A DNA stretch of 14,477 nt from Bacillota bacterium (GCA_021827805.1 JAKAUG010000170.1:1-14477), one strand, 5' to 3'; shown: positions 1 through 8,328, counted from the stretch's first letter. Program-made: numbers and translations. The notes: generated from the sequence alone by a model not told the origin.

Positions 1-162
1 GATCTCTTCAATCTGCAGATATCCGGCCCTCTTCTTGATGACCGCGGCGACGCCACGGAAACCGTACACGTAGCGGGGGTCGTGCCCTTCATCGTCCTCA
101 AGGCGTTAGCCTACGATGAGCGGTTTGAAGAGAAGGACGCGTACGACCTGCTCGACGTACGT
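1..162 (+). pseudogene. 3' remnant of an AbiEii-like nucleotidyltransferase gene
   Basis: Frame 1 is open from the window edge. It reads VHVAGVVPFIVLKALAYDER and then FEEKDAYDLL, which resembles the C-terminal segment (VLKALA...KDAYDL) of nucleotidyltransferase-like proteins of the AbiEii/AbiGii toxin superfamily. In that family the KDAYDL helix is followed by more helical sequence. Here the resemblance stops near base 160, where the frame runs into the antisense of a TnpB remnant, so the C-terminus has been replaced. The 5' part lies outside the window, so I cannot tell whether the upstream protein is otherwise intact. The match is from memory of the family motif only, and the segment is short. 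The end coordinate is approximate. This is probably a disrupted gene rather than a working toxin. Confidence 0.45.
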
Positions 163-176
163 GGCGGCCGCGAACA

Positions 177-545
177 CAGGTGCTCACCAATCCAGGTCCT
201 GACCGCCCTTCGGCCTGTGGCGTCCACACTGCGCAGCCGAATGCTGTACCGCTGCAGTGCCGCGTCGGAGAACGCGTGCTGCTCCCGCGCCGCTCGAAAG
301 TGGGCCTGTCGCGCCTCCCGCGCCTCCCGCTGCTGCCGCGGCGTCGCCTGCGCCCACACCGACCGTCGTACCAAGCCGAGATGCCGCAGCGCCTTGCCCA
401 GGCAGGCGTTGTAGACCTGCCGCGCCGCCCCCAGTTTGACTGCAAGTTTCCTTCCCCGTGTCCACCCAGTCCGCAAGGGTAGCTCGCACGTGAAGGTGGG
501 CGTCTGGTTCTCGATGTATTGCCTGGTGACCGCAAGCGGCGCACC
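177..545 (-). pseudogene. N-terminal remnant of an IS200/IS605-type TnpB
   Basis: The minus frame reads QTPTFTCELPL, then KLGAARQVYNACLGKALRHL, then AFSDAALQRYS and WIGEHL. This is the N-terminal pattern of IS605-type OrfB/TnpB RNA-guided nuclease-like proteins, including the GAARQVYNACLGEAL helix and a WIGEHLD segment about 100 residues in. Full-length TnpB is usually about 350-500 residues, whereas this frame loses resemblance after WIGEHL at base 177 and stops at 111. The RuvC-like catalytic residues and the zinc finger are therefore missing. The frame is open from 545, just after a TGA at 546-548. No ATG precedes the conserved start; only a TTG at 476 lies inside it. It is a dead fragment with no flanking hairpin ends recognised, and its junction with the AbiEii-like remnant marks an old insertion or deletion. 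Confidence 0.65.
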
Positions 546-850
546 TCAGCCGCAGGCCAGTCTACGTGGAGGTCCACCCCAAAGCACAGCGACGGACTCT
601 TGCGCCACCATGACGCCACGGCGTACTGATGAAGGAGGACCTGGGCCGGGTCGTGGAGGAAGTACCAAGCAGCGTGCCCTGGCGCGTACCGCTACGGCGT
701 TGCGCGCGGACGTGGGAATGTGGCCGGGTGGAGCTGCCTCTAGGGCTTGACATCCCCAGCCATGGGTGGGACGCCAGGCCCACGCACGGACAGGATGCCG
801 TGCACCCGTGCGGGTGCTGTGGCCGGGCCTTGACCGTGCCCCAGTCGCGG
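546..850. other. Intergenic sequence upstream of the sulfatase
   Basis: No frame here looks like protein. A TTGACA hexamer at 747-752 on the + strand could be a -35 element for the sulfatase gene, but I see no credible -10 box at the expected spacing. Open frames on both strands lack recognisable motifs and overlap the neighbouring genes in the wrong phase. Confidence 0.4.
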
Positions 851-859
851 AGAGGAGGC
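851..859 (+). promoter_or_regulatory. Strong ribosome binding site of the sulfatase gene
   Basis: AGAGGAGGC lies 8 bases before the ATG at 868. It contains a near-perfect AGGAGG core. It decides the start, because the same frame is open 102 bases further upstream from 766 without any comparable site and without sulfatase-like sequence. Confidence 0.75.
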
Positions 860-867
860 CGATATCC

Positions 868-2088
868 ATGTCGCGTGGGCCCAACTTCATACTGGTGCTG
901 ATGGATGACATGGGGTACGGGGACATGGGCTGCTACGGGCCGACCCCCATCTGCACGCCGCACATGGATGAAATCGCCGCGCGGGGCATGCGCTTCACGC
1001 AGATGTACTCGCTGGCGCCGGTCTGCACCCCCTCGCGCTGCGGCCTGCTCACGGGGCGCTATGCGCAGCGCGTCGGCCTCCCTCGTGTGCTGTTTCCAAA
1101 GGACACCAGCGGGCTGGGCGCGTCCGAACGAACGGTGGCGGACTGCCTGAGGCCGCTCGGATATGCCACGTGTGCCATCGGCAAGTGGCACCTGGGCTGC
1201 CGACCGGAACACCATCCCTGCCGCCACGGCTTCGATCGCTTCTTCGGCCTGCCGTACAGCAACGATATGCAGCCGCTCCCGCTCTACCGCGACGAAGAGG
1301 TTCTCGAAACGGCGGTCGATCAGGCCAGCCTCACGCGCCGTTACACCGACTTTGCCATCGATTTCGTGCGGGACCATCGCGACGGGCCCTTCTTTCTCTA
1401 TCTTGCCCACACCATGCCGCACATCCCGCTGCATGTGGAGCCGGGGTTCCGCGGCCGGTCCGCGGCGGGCACTTACGGCGACACGATCGAGTGCATCGAC
1501 GCGCATCTGGGACGGCTCCTGGGGGAATTGCGCGCGCTGGGGCTTGAGGACAACACCCTGATCATGGTCACCTCCGATAACGGACCGTGGTTCGAGGGGA
1601 GCACGGGAGGCCTGCGCGGCCGGAAATTCGAGGTCTACGAGGGCGGGGTGCGCTCGCCGTTTGTTGCGCAATGGCCTGCGGTGATCGCTCCGGGCGCCGT
1701 GTGCGAGGAACCATCGTGCTTTCTGGACCTGCTGCCCACGCTGGTCGGACTCGCCGGGGGAACCGCGCCGCAAGATCGCGTCATCGACGGCCGGGACATC
1801 GGGCCGCTCATGCGCGGCCAGGGGGCTCCCACCCGCGATGCGCTCTACTTCTACACGGACAATAGCCTGAACGCGGTGCGGGAAGGCCACTGGAAGTTGC
1901 ACGTGGCGCGTGGCCCTGATGGCAAGAATCGGGCACAGATGCCCCAGCTCTTCAACCTGGGGATCGACCCCTCCGAGTCATACAATCTCGCGGATCGCCA
2001 TTCCGAGGTGGTGCATCGTCTCCGCGCGCTGATGGATGCCTTCGATGCCGCCCTCTCGGAAGACCGTTCCGAAGCGCTTGGACCCTGA
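868..2088 (+). CDS. Cys-type sulfatase (arylsulfatase family)
   Basis: This predicted 406-residue enzyme hydrolyses a sulfate ester; its substrate is not evident. It opens with PNFILVLMDDMGYGDMGCYG, where D13 and D14 are expected calcium ligands. The sulfatase signature CTPSR starts at C53, the residue converted to formylglycine by a maturase that is not in this window, and is followed by LTGRYAQR. Next come GKWHLG (K106, H108), a His at 181 in AHTMPHIPL, and TSDNGP with D237 and N238. GRKFEVYEGG has K253, the usual substrate-side lysine. All the core residues are therefore present. At about 400 residues it is slightly compact for the family. No signal peptide or lipobox is visible, so a cytoplasmic location is likely, whereas many sulfatases are exported. 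It is alone on its strand with over 300 bases upstream, so it is probably monocistronic. The family call is firm but the substrate is unknown. Confidence 0.93.
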   Translation: MSRGPNFILVLMDDMGYGDMGCYGPTPICTPHMDEIAARGMRFTQMYSLAPVCTPSRCGLLTGRYAQRVGLPRVLFPKDTSGLGASERTVADCLRPLGYATCAIGKWHLGCRPEHHPCRHGFDRFFGLPYSNDMQPLPLYRDEEVLETAVDQASLTRRYTDFAIDFVRDHRDGPFFLYLAHTMPHIPLHVEPGFRGRSAAGTYGDTIECIDAHLGRLLGELRALGLEDNTLIMVTSDNGPWFEGSTGGLRGRKFEVYEGGVRSPFVAQWPAVIAPGAVCEEPSCFLDLLPTLVGLAGGTAPQDRVIDGRDIGPLMRGQGAPTRDALYFYTDNSLNAVREGHWKLHVARGPDGKNRAQMPQLFNLGIDPSESYNLADRHSEVVHRLRALMDAFDAALSEDRSEALGP

Positions 2089-2290
2089 GGGGCCACATGC
2101 GGCCTGGGGGCGGCGGGTTCCATGAAGTCACGTTCGCACCCCCCTCCATGGCGCAACTCGCGAGGACCTGGGTGCCAGACGCGGTGCGGAATGGGTCGGC
2201 CTCGTCCGTTCGGGGAGCCGCAACCCGGTCTGTGGATGGACGCCCATCATCCCCCTGCCCATCAGGATGCAGGGGATTAGGGCGGCGGCG

Positions 2291-2639
2291 ACGACCATGA
2301 TGAGCGGCACATCCATTCCACGCCCGCTCGCGGCGGCGGCGGGCGTGGGCACCGCGCACTCGATCCTCCCGGACCGATGTGGCCCTCTGGGGTTTGGCGA
2401 CCGGTGCCCGGTGCTGGCAAGGGCTGCACCCGGCCGGATGAGCCGCCGGGAGACGGACGCGCGCAGGCTGACGCTGCGCGAGTGGATCAGGGCGCGGGTT
2501 CCCATCGCCCCCATGCGTGCATGGGTCGATGGGGAATGCGAGACGTTGGGGTGTGGGCCACCGGTCGGCAGGACGACCACGAGGGCCGTTGGAGCGACCA
2601 GCCCCGGTGCCGTCGCGGGGATACCCACGACCATGATGA
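2291..2639. repeat. Pair of 13-base direct repeats, 336 bases apart
   Basis: ACGACCATGATGA occurs at 2291-2303 and again at 2627-2639. The spacing is a multiple of three, and on the minus strand both copies encode IMVV at the start of a hydrophobic stretch. This may be a small duplication or chance. No larger repeat unit is visible around the two copies. Confidence 0.4.
2501..2533. repeat. Nested inverted repeat in the intergenic region
   Basis: The outer arms CCCATCG (2501-2507) and CGATGGG (2527-2533) are perfect complements. Inside them, CCATGC (2511-2516) and GCATGG (2519-2524) pair around a GT centre. The element is 33 bases with 13 paired positions per side and short asymmetric spacers (CCC and GT). 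It lies far from both gene ends, so it is not an obvious terminator of either gene. It could be a protein-binding site, a structured transcript or the relic of a mobile element. Confidence 0.55.
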
Positions 2640-2817
2640 CCGCCCATTGCGTATTTCGGTCCTGGCGGCCACCCTTGCCCCTCTCACCCCCGATGCTGCC
2701 CCTTGCCTTGTGTCCCAATGGCTCCGGCTCCGGCCGGCCGCGCCGAAATGGGCGTCCGGCGCCGACCGAAACAAGGGGCCGGCATGGTCCGAAGCGCGCA
2801 CGCCCATCGCCCGTTGC

Positions 2818-2850
2818 ACCGTCGTCGGGGTCCCCTGGACCGCCGACGGT
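2818..2850 (-). terminator. Terminator-like hairpin after jetD
   Basis: The outer arms ACCGTCG (2818-2824) and CGACGGT (2844-2850) enclose inner arms GGTCC (2829-2833) and GGACC (2837-2841) around a 3-base loop. The structure begins 26 bases beyond the jetD stop in the direction of transcription. No T-run follows, which is common for hairpin terminators in high-GC genomes. It is the natural end of the jetABCD transcript and may also serve convergent transcription. Confidence 0.5.
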
Positions 2851-2876
2851 CCTGAGCGAAGTGCTGCTCTCGCGCC

Positions 2877-4160
2877 TCACCACGCCTGCCGCAGGTCCCC
2901 CAGCAGCCGATCCACCAGGCGCTCCTGGTAGGCGGGCACGCCAGCCGCGGCGATCGCGCGTCCCGTGGCCGCAAGGGGCCCCTCCAGGGCCGCCAGCCAT
3001 TCCGCGTCCCGGGCCGGCACCACCGTTCCCCCCTCCATCCCACGGGCCGCCTCGGCGTAGTCGGCGGGCCCCATGCGCCACAACCGCAGATCCCCGTATC
3101 GCCGGCAGAGGTCGCTCGCGATGACCAGGCCGTTGCGGTCGAAGTCCCCCCCATACCACAGGGTGTGGCCGGCGGTCGCGAGGGCGTCGAGCAGCCGGAT
3201 GGCGGCGGCGCTGAGGAACCCGCTGGTGCACACGAGCACGGGACCGCCGGCCCCGACGGACCGCACCAGGTGCGCGAACACCTGCGGGTTCTCCACCACA
3301 AAGGCGCATCGCCCGCCGGCAGGTGTGAAGGCCAGGTCCCGCACGGCGGCCAGGGGCAGCGGCCAGCCGCCGCCCGCGGAGGCCATCGCCTCCAGGACGG
3401 GGTGCCGCGCGCCCTGCAGGTGCGCGGCCAGCACTGTGGACGAGACGTCGTCGACGTCGATCCCGGCCCGTGCCAGCACGAACGACCACGCCTCGGCGTC
3501 CGCCAGACCCCCGGGTGGGGCCCCCCCGAACTCGCGCAGCGCCGCATACAGCAATGCGCCCGCCCCACGGCCGCGATCGAAGGCGTGCGGGTCGCCCGTG
3601 ATGCCGGCAGCAAAGACGGCCAGCAGGCCTCCGCCGTCGGAGGCCAATGCGTCCACCGCCCGCGCCACAGACAACACGTCCCGCTCCGCGGCCGCCGCGT
3701 CCTGGTGGTACGCTCGCCTGTACCAGCGGCCGCAGGGACCGTCGGCGGTCAGCCCGTCCACCAGCCGACGCGCGGCCGCACCGACCCCCACAGACGCCCC
3801 GATGCGCCCGATCTGCCGGGTCCACGCCGCCTCCGCCTGCTCGCGTCGCGCGCGGTGGGTCACGACGGGCCCCCCGTCTGCCTCCAGCACCTCCAAGAGC
3901 CCCACCGCGAACCCGCTCCGGCGCAGAGCCGCATCCAGATCCGCCACCGGGATCCGTACCCCGTCGCTCTCGGAGCCCCTGCGCAGCCGCTGCCAGCCGA
4001 CGAGGTCGGCCAGGGCCGCGCGCTCCTCGCGGCCCAACGCGACGACGGCCACCCCCACGACCGCGTCGTTGGCCTCGATCCGCCGCCGCGCCTCCGCAAG
4101 AAGCGCGCCGAGCCCGGATGCCCGCAACCGCCGCGCCACCTCGCGCGCCTCGGCCCTCAC
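2877..4160 (-). CDS. jetD: JetD: Toprim-type nuclease subunit of a type II Wadjet system (DUF2399)
   Basis: This 427-residue protein is the predicted DNA-cleaving subunit. The C-terminal half carries a Toprim fold of the topoisomerase VI A-like type. FVVENPQVF has the metal-binding Glu at 290, GPVLVCTSGFLSAAAIRLLD follows at 307-325, and GGDFDRNGL has the Asp-x-Asp pair D339/D341. WRMGPADY follows at 361-368. This pattern matches the DUF2399 (TIGR02679) family, and the N-terminal 280 residues fit the accompanying DUF3323-like arm region. The length is normal. The GTG start at 4160 is chosen because it overlaps the jetC stop as GTGA, an arrangement typical of translational coupling; no good Shine-Dalgarno is visible. 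The frame stays open upstream to 4754, but that part is antiparallel noise inside jetC. In characterised Wadjet systems JetD cuts circular DNA held by the loop-extruding complex. All catalytic acidic residues are present. Confidence 0.9.
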   Translation of the reverse strand: MRAEAREVARRLRASGLGALLAEARRRIEANDAVVGVAVVALGREERAALADLVGWQRLRRGSESDGVRIPVADLDAALRRSGFAVGLLEVLEADGGPVVTHRARREQAEAAWTRQIGRIGASVGVGAAARRLVDGLTADGPCGRWYRRAYHQDAAAAERDVLSVARAVDALASDGGGLLAVFAAGITGDPHAFDRGRGAGALLYAALREFGGAPPGGLADAEAWSFVLARAGIDVDDVSSTVLAAHLQGARHPVLEAMASAGGGWPLPLAAVRDLAFTPAGGRCAFVVENPQVFAHLVRSVGAGGPVLVCTSGFLSAAAIRLLDALATAGHTLWYGGDFDRNGLVIASDLCRRYGDLRLWRMGPADYAEAARGMEGGTVVPARDAEWLAALEGPLAATGRAIAAAGVPAYQERLVDRLLGDLRQAW

Positions 4161-7100
4161 GGCTCCGGCCCCGCCGCCTGGGCGGCGTCCGCCTCGTCGT
4201 CCTCCGGCCCTTCGGCCAGCGGCTCCCGCGCTCGCGCGCCGTCCCACAGCACGGGGAAGGCCATGTGCACGTTGCCCCGCAGCGTCAGCCCGTAGGCCAT
4301 CGCCGCGGACAGCCCCGGCCCGTAGGGTAGCTCCTCCGGGCACGTGATGATCCAGGACAGCCCCAGGTCCCCGAGGAAGCGCAGGTAGTTCGCCTGGTTG
4401 TTGGGGTCGAAGCCCGCAAAGGCCTCGTCGAGCCCCACCAGCGCGGGCGCGTCCGGCCTGCCCGCGGCCCCGTACCGCGCCGCCACCCCGGCCAGCACGG
4501 GCACGGCCAGCGCCCAGGCCTTGGCCGACGTGGACCAGCGCCCGAACCCGCGGCTGCGCACCTCCACCGCCTGCGCGTTCCCCGCCGGCTGGCTCATCAG
4601 GCGGAACTCGTACCAACGGCGGTAGTCGAGGCCTCGGCGGATGGCCTCGTAGTACCCGAGAGCCTCCCCCGCGGCGGCCGCGTCCGACCGCACCCGCTCC
4701 ACCTCGCCACGGATCTGGCGCAGGAGCATCTCCCGCCGCTCCTGACTCAGCCACTCCCCGCCCTGGTCCAGTTCCTCCAGTGCGCGCCCCACCTCAGCCC
4801 CCGGCACGACCGCCGAGTCGCAGGTCGAGAGCCGCAGCGACAGGCGCTCCCCGCCCGACAGCCGCAGCCCCCGCAGCCGCTCGTTGGTGCGGCGGGTGAA
4901 GGACCGCGCGCGGCTGATCAGTTGCCGCAGCTCGTCGAGGACGCCGTGGTAGATGATCCGCTCATACAGCTCCCGCTCCTCCGCGGCGATCAGCTGCCGA
5001 TCCCGTTCCAGCTCGGCCTCCAGCCGCCTGCCGAGTTCCGCCGCCGCGAGTTCCTCCCGCTCGCGGTGGAAGCTCACCGTGTCCCAGGTCGCTGAAGCCG
5101 TGGGACGTACCTCGCCGAGCACGTCCATGTGCCGATGGACCGAGTTCTGGAGTTCGGCCTTCGCCTGTTGGGCGGCCTGGTCCAGCGCATTGGCCTCTCC
5201 AGGCTGGATGGGCCTCGGCAGCTTTGGCAGGGCCGCCACCGGCCCTTCGCGTTCCAGGGCCTCCGCGTGCTCTGTGAGGGACTCGTGGAGCGTGAGACGC
5301 TGCCTGAGGCGCTGGAGTCTGTCGGCGGCCGCGGCGCGCAGTTCGGCCTCCTGCGGAGCGAGTGCCTGCATGGTCGCGCGGTGGCTGGCCGCCTCCTCGC
5401 CCAAGTCCCTGGCCTGATCAGCCTCCGTCCTCCCGTCCGCCTCCAGCCGCTGTCGTTCCCCCTCCAGCCGCCCGATCTCGTCCCGCAGCCGGGCCACGTC
5501 CGGATCCTTCAGGCGTTCCTCCAGAGCCGTCACCTGGGCGCGGGCGGCCGCCACGGCGCGCTCCGCCGCGGCGACGTTCGGCCGCATCTCCTCGGCATGC
5601 TGGGCATCCCGCCCCCGCTGTTCGGACCGCGCCCGGTAGGCTCGTACAGCATCGAGGAGATCCTCGGGCCCGACCTCGCCGAGGCGCCGCACCACGCGCC
5701 CCAGGTCGTCCGCCCGCCCGCCGAGCCCCTCGGCGTCCAGCGGCCTGGCGTCAGGCAGGAGCGTCAGCGCCGCCTCGTACTCCCGGTGCGCCTGGTCGTG
5801 TGCGGCCCGCGCGGCGTCGTGTGCCGGCCGCGCCGCCGCCACCCTGCGTGCAGCCTCGTCCACCGCCCTCGCGGCAGCGTCCCGCGCCTGCAGGGACGAG
5901 AACAGGGGTTGCCAGGGCAGGGATCGCGCCGCCTCGACCTCGGCGTCCAGAGCGGAAGCCGCGCGTTCCGCGGCGGCCGCGCGGTCCAAGGCTCCGCCGC
6001 GGCGCGCCGCCGCCGCGAGCCGCGCGCGGCCGAGGGCCTCGAGACGGGCGCGCCCCGCGGCCTCGCGCCGCGCCTCTCCGACCACGCCGACAGCGTCCCT
6101 GAGCCAGGGCGCGACCTGACCGGCCGCCTGGCCGTGCCGCCAGTGCCCGTCAGGGGCGATCCACAAGTCGCCGGATCCCTCGCCCCAGCCCACGGCGGCC
6201 AAGATCTCGGTCACCACCGCCGGAGCCCCCGGTTCCGGCTCAAGGATGTCCAGCAGGCTGGCCCCGGCGGCGGGCCTCGCCGCCGGCACGGCCCAGGCAT
6301 CCCCGGCTCCCGGGTCCAGCAGCAGGTCGAAGAGCCCCGCCTCCAGCCCCGCCGCCTCCACGGCCGCGGCCGTCCCGCTGTCGACTCCCGCCCGGAAGCG
6401 CACGCAGCGGAACAGCGGCTGCACTCCGTCGGCTCCCGCCCGCGCGGTTCCGCGCAGGGCACCCCTGTCCGGCAGGACGCCACGGGTCTGGACCTCGGTG
6501 ATCTTCTCCTCCAACGACTCCTCCAGGACGGCCGCGCGCGCCGCATCCTCGAGCGCCTGGCGGCGCGTCTCGTCGAGCCGCGCCCGCCGCCCTTCCGCCG
6601 CCTGCCGCACGGGGCCCACGAGCCCCTCCGTCCCGTCCTCCGGCACCGCGTCCAGGACCGCGACCGCCATGGTCATCGGGCCGAGGGCCTCGGGCTCGAG
6701 CGCCAGCGCTCCGCTCGCGACGCGCCACGCCTCCAGGGCCTCCAGCAACCCCTCGCGACGCCGTCCCACTTCCTCCGACGCCGCCGACTCAGCGTCCACC
6801 GCCGCGGCATGCGCGCCGCGCAGCTCGGCCATGCGCTCCCGCTGCCGTTTGGCCTCTGCTTCCGCGGCATCCCGCGTCCGGCGGCGCCCCGCCGCGTCGC
6901 GGTATGCCCGCTCGAGCGCCTGCGCCTCGGCCGTCAGGCCGGCACCCGGCCAGACGCCGGACAGCGCAGCCTCCTCCTCCGTGACACCCAGCCGCTCAAG
7001 CGCCTGGACCGCCGTCTGCAGGGTCCGCACGCCGGCCCCCCAGCCCGCGTTTCCGGCGATGGTGGCCAGGTCCCGACCCACCGCGGCCACCCGGTCGCGC

Positions 7101-8308
7101 CTCCGGCGGAACAGCTCCTGGTCGCGCTGCAGGGCCGCGTCGTCCTCCCGCAGATCGTCCTGCTTCAGGGCCAGGAGGCGCGCCAGCTGCAGGGCGTGGG
7201 CCTCAGCCTTGCGCAGGACCTCCTGCACCTCGGCGACCTGGTGCGGCAGGTCCGCGTCCGGCCGCTCCCGGTAGGCCTCCAGGGCGGCCGCGATCTCCGC
7301 CTGCCGGGTCGCCCGGCGGTCCGCTCGCCCCCGCAGGCCGGCCAGCTGCTCCTCCGCCGCGGCCAACCCGGCCCGCGCCCTCTGCAGCCGCGCCGCCATG
7401 TTGCCCAGGCTCCCGGCCGCCTCCTGGTAGAGGTGCGCGGCGTCCTGCACCAGCACCTCCGCCAGTGTCCGCAGCCGCGCGTCCACCTCGGCGACGGCCT
7501 CCGCCCGCCGCGTGGCGGAGCGCAGGTTCCGCTGGTAGCGCTCGATGTTCTCCACGACCTCGGCCACGCGGTCGAGGCGCTCCGCCGCCACGCCGGGCAG
7601 AGAGTCCCGCAGCAGCTGGCAGACATGGTCCGGGCCCGCCTGCTCGCCGAGCTTGGGCCTCCGCGCCTGCAGCAGCATGGAGATCAGGGCCTGGTAGTCG
7701 TCGTCCTCCATGGCGAAGAGGTGGGCGTTCACCTGCCGCCGGTACTCCGCACGCTCCTCGGTCACGACGCACGGCGGTTGGAGAAGCTTCTCGATGTCCC
7801 GCGGTCCCAGGCAGTTGCCGTGCTCCTCGGCCCGCACGTCCCAGTCGCGACCCAGCCGCCGGTCGGGCACCACAAATCCCCACCACTCCCGCACCAGGCG
7901 CGGGTGGTTGCGCGCGGCGGCGACCCCCATGCCGATCGTCAGGTACTGGCCCGTCCCGCCATGACGGAGCTCAAGGGCGAAGTAGCCGGTGCGGGCCGTG
8001 TAGGCAAAGGCGTCCGGCTGCTCGGGATCGGCGTCGTCGTCGCCCAGCAGGTACCAGTGGAGGTGCCGGTCGCGACTCATGGCGGGGTCGAGGCGGTTGC
8101 CGGAGGTCTCGCCGTCCAGGAGTGTGGGAAGGCAGAGGCTGAGCAGAGTGGACTTACCGCTGCCGTTCTGCCCCGTGAGGGCGAGACGGCCGTGGGCGAA
8201 GCCGAGTTCGTGGTCGTGCCAGTGCCACCAGTCGCGGAAGATCAACCGCTCTGGCATCCAGCCCGCCGGGCCGCCGGAGATCCCCTGGCGGATGCGCTCG
8301 AGGCCCAT
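4157..8308 (-). CDS. jetC: JetC: SMC-like ATPase of a type II Wadjet system
   Basis: This 1383-residue SMC/MukB-like motor is the predicted DNA-loop-extruding ATPase. The head contains Walker A GQNGSGKS at 46-53, the ABC signature LSGGE at 1150-1154 and Walker B GLDEAF with D1294/E1295, followed by the D-loop FAGFD. Two long Ala/Arg/Glu/Leu-rich coiled coils, roughly 240-625 and 740-1130, flank a globular hinge-like segment at about 630-735. That segment includes LWIAPDGHWRHGQ. The arrangement matches the TIGR02680 family, and the length is typical. The ATG at 8308 lies 20 bases after the jetB stop but has no clear ribosome binding site. An in-frame TTG at 8341, overlapping jetB by 13 bases, has GGAGGG 6 bases upstream and is a serious alternative start, adding 11 residues. 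SbcC is a less likely identity given the neighbours and the absence of an SbcD. Confidence 0.92.
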   Translation of the reverse strand: MGLERIRQGISGGPAGWMPERLIFRDWWHWHDHELGFAHGRLALTGQNGSGKSTLLSLCLPTLLDGETSGNRLDPAMSRDRHLHWYLLGDDDADPEQPDAFAYTARTGYFALELRHGGTGQYLTIGMGVAAARNHPRLVREWWGFVVPDRRLGRDWDVRAEEHGNCLGPRDIEKLLQPPCVVTEERAEYRRQVNAHLFAMEDDDYQALISMLLQARRPKLGEQAGPDHVCQLLRDSLPGVAAERLDRVAEVVENIERYQRNLRSATRRAEAVAEVDARLRTLAEVLVQDAAHLYQEAAGSLGNMAARLQRARAGLAAAEEQLAGLRGRADRRATRQAEIAAALEAYRERPDADLPHQVAEVQEVLRKAEAHALQLARLLALKQDDLREDDAALQRDQELFRRRRDRVAAVGRDLATIAGNAGWGAGVRTLQTAVQALERLGVTEEEAALSGVWPGAGLTAEAQALERAYRDAAGRRRTRDAAEAEAKRQRERMAELRGAHAAAVDAESAASEEVGRRREGLLEALEAWRVASGALALEPEALGPMTMAVAVLDAVPEDGTEGLVGPVRQAAEGRRARLDETRRQALEDAARAAVLEESLEEKITEVQTRGVLPDRGALRGTARAGADGVQPLFRCVRFRAGVDSGTAAAVEAAGLEAGLFDLLLDPGAGDAWAVPAARPAAGASLLDILEPEPGAPAVVTEILAAVGWGEGSGDLWIAPDGHWRHGQAAGQVAPWLRDAVGVVGEARREAAGRARLEALGRARLAAAARRGGALDRAAAAERAASALDAEVEAARSLPWQPLFSSLQARDAAARAVDEAARRVAAARPAHDAARAAHDQAHREYEAALTLLPDARPLDAEGLGGRADDLGRVVRRLGEVGPEDLLDAVRAYRARSEQRGRDAQHAEEMRPNVAAAERAVAAARAQVTALEERLKDPDVARLRDEIGRLEGERQRLEADGRTEADQARDLGEEAASHRATMQALAPQEAELRAAAADRLQRLRQRLTLHESLTEHAEALEREGPVAALPKLPRPIQPGEANALDQAAQQAKAELQNSVHRHMDVLGEVRPTASATWDTVSFHREREELAAAELGRRLEAELERDRQLIAAEERELYERIIYHGVLDELRQLISRARSFTRRTNERLRGLRLSGGERLSLRLSTCDSAVVPGAEVGRALEELDQGGEWLSQERREMLLRQIRGEVERVRSDAAAAGEALGYYEAIRRGLDYRRWYEFRLMSQPAGNAQAVEVRSRGFGRWSTSAKAWALAVPVLAGVAARYGAAGRPDAPALVGLDEAFAGFDPNNQANYLRFLGDLGLSWIITCPEELPYGPGLSAAMAYGLTLRGNVHMAFPVLWDGARAREPLAEGPEDDEADAAQAAGPEP

Positions 8309-8328
8309 CTCGTGTTGCGTCCAGAGGT

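Larger units (their letters stand above)
2089..2817. other. Long intergenic region without a convincing gene
   Basis: About 730 bases separate the convergent sulfatase and jetD genes. No protein family is recognisable on either strand. One minus frame contains two hydrophobic stretches. One is near 2640-2585 (IMVVGIPATAPGLVAPTALV). The other starts at an ATG at 2316 (MDVPLIMVVAAALIPCIL) and could be a 62-residue single-span membrane protein ending at 2128. Neither has a clear ribosome binding site, and the intervening sequence is low-complexity Arg/Ser/Pro. The region also holds a nested inverted repeat at 2501-2533 and a 13-base direct repeat. Confidence 0.5.

Noticed and set aside
482..619. 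Minus-strand frame reading KSPSLCFGVDLHVDWP upstream of the TnpB remnant
   Set aside because: It does not connect in phase with the TnpB fragment and resembles no transposase segment I know.
562..1902. 446-codon minus-strand frame opposite the sulfatase
   Set aside because: The + strand carries all sulfatase motifs in frame and a strong ribosome binding site. The antisense frame is composition-driven.
2128..2316. 62-residue membrane-protein-like frame on the minus strand
   Set aside because: There is no ribosome binding site, only one hydrophobic stretch, and the tail is low-complexity Arg/Pro/Ser. It is kept only as part of the spacer observation, not as a gene.
4157..8308. Identification of the SMC gene as SbcC or chromosomal MukB
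   Set aside because: There is no SbcD or MukE/MukF-type neighbour. The DUF2397, DUF2398 and DUF2399 companions and the gene order fit type II Wadjet.
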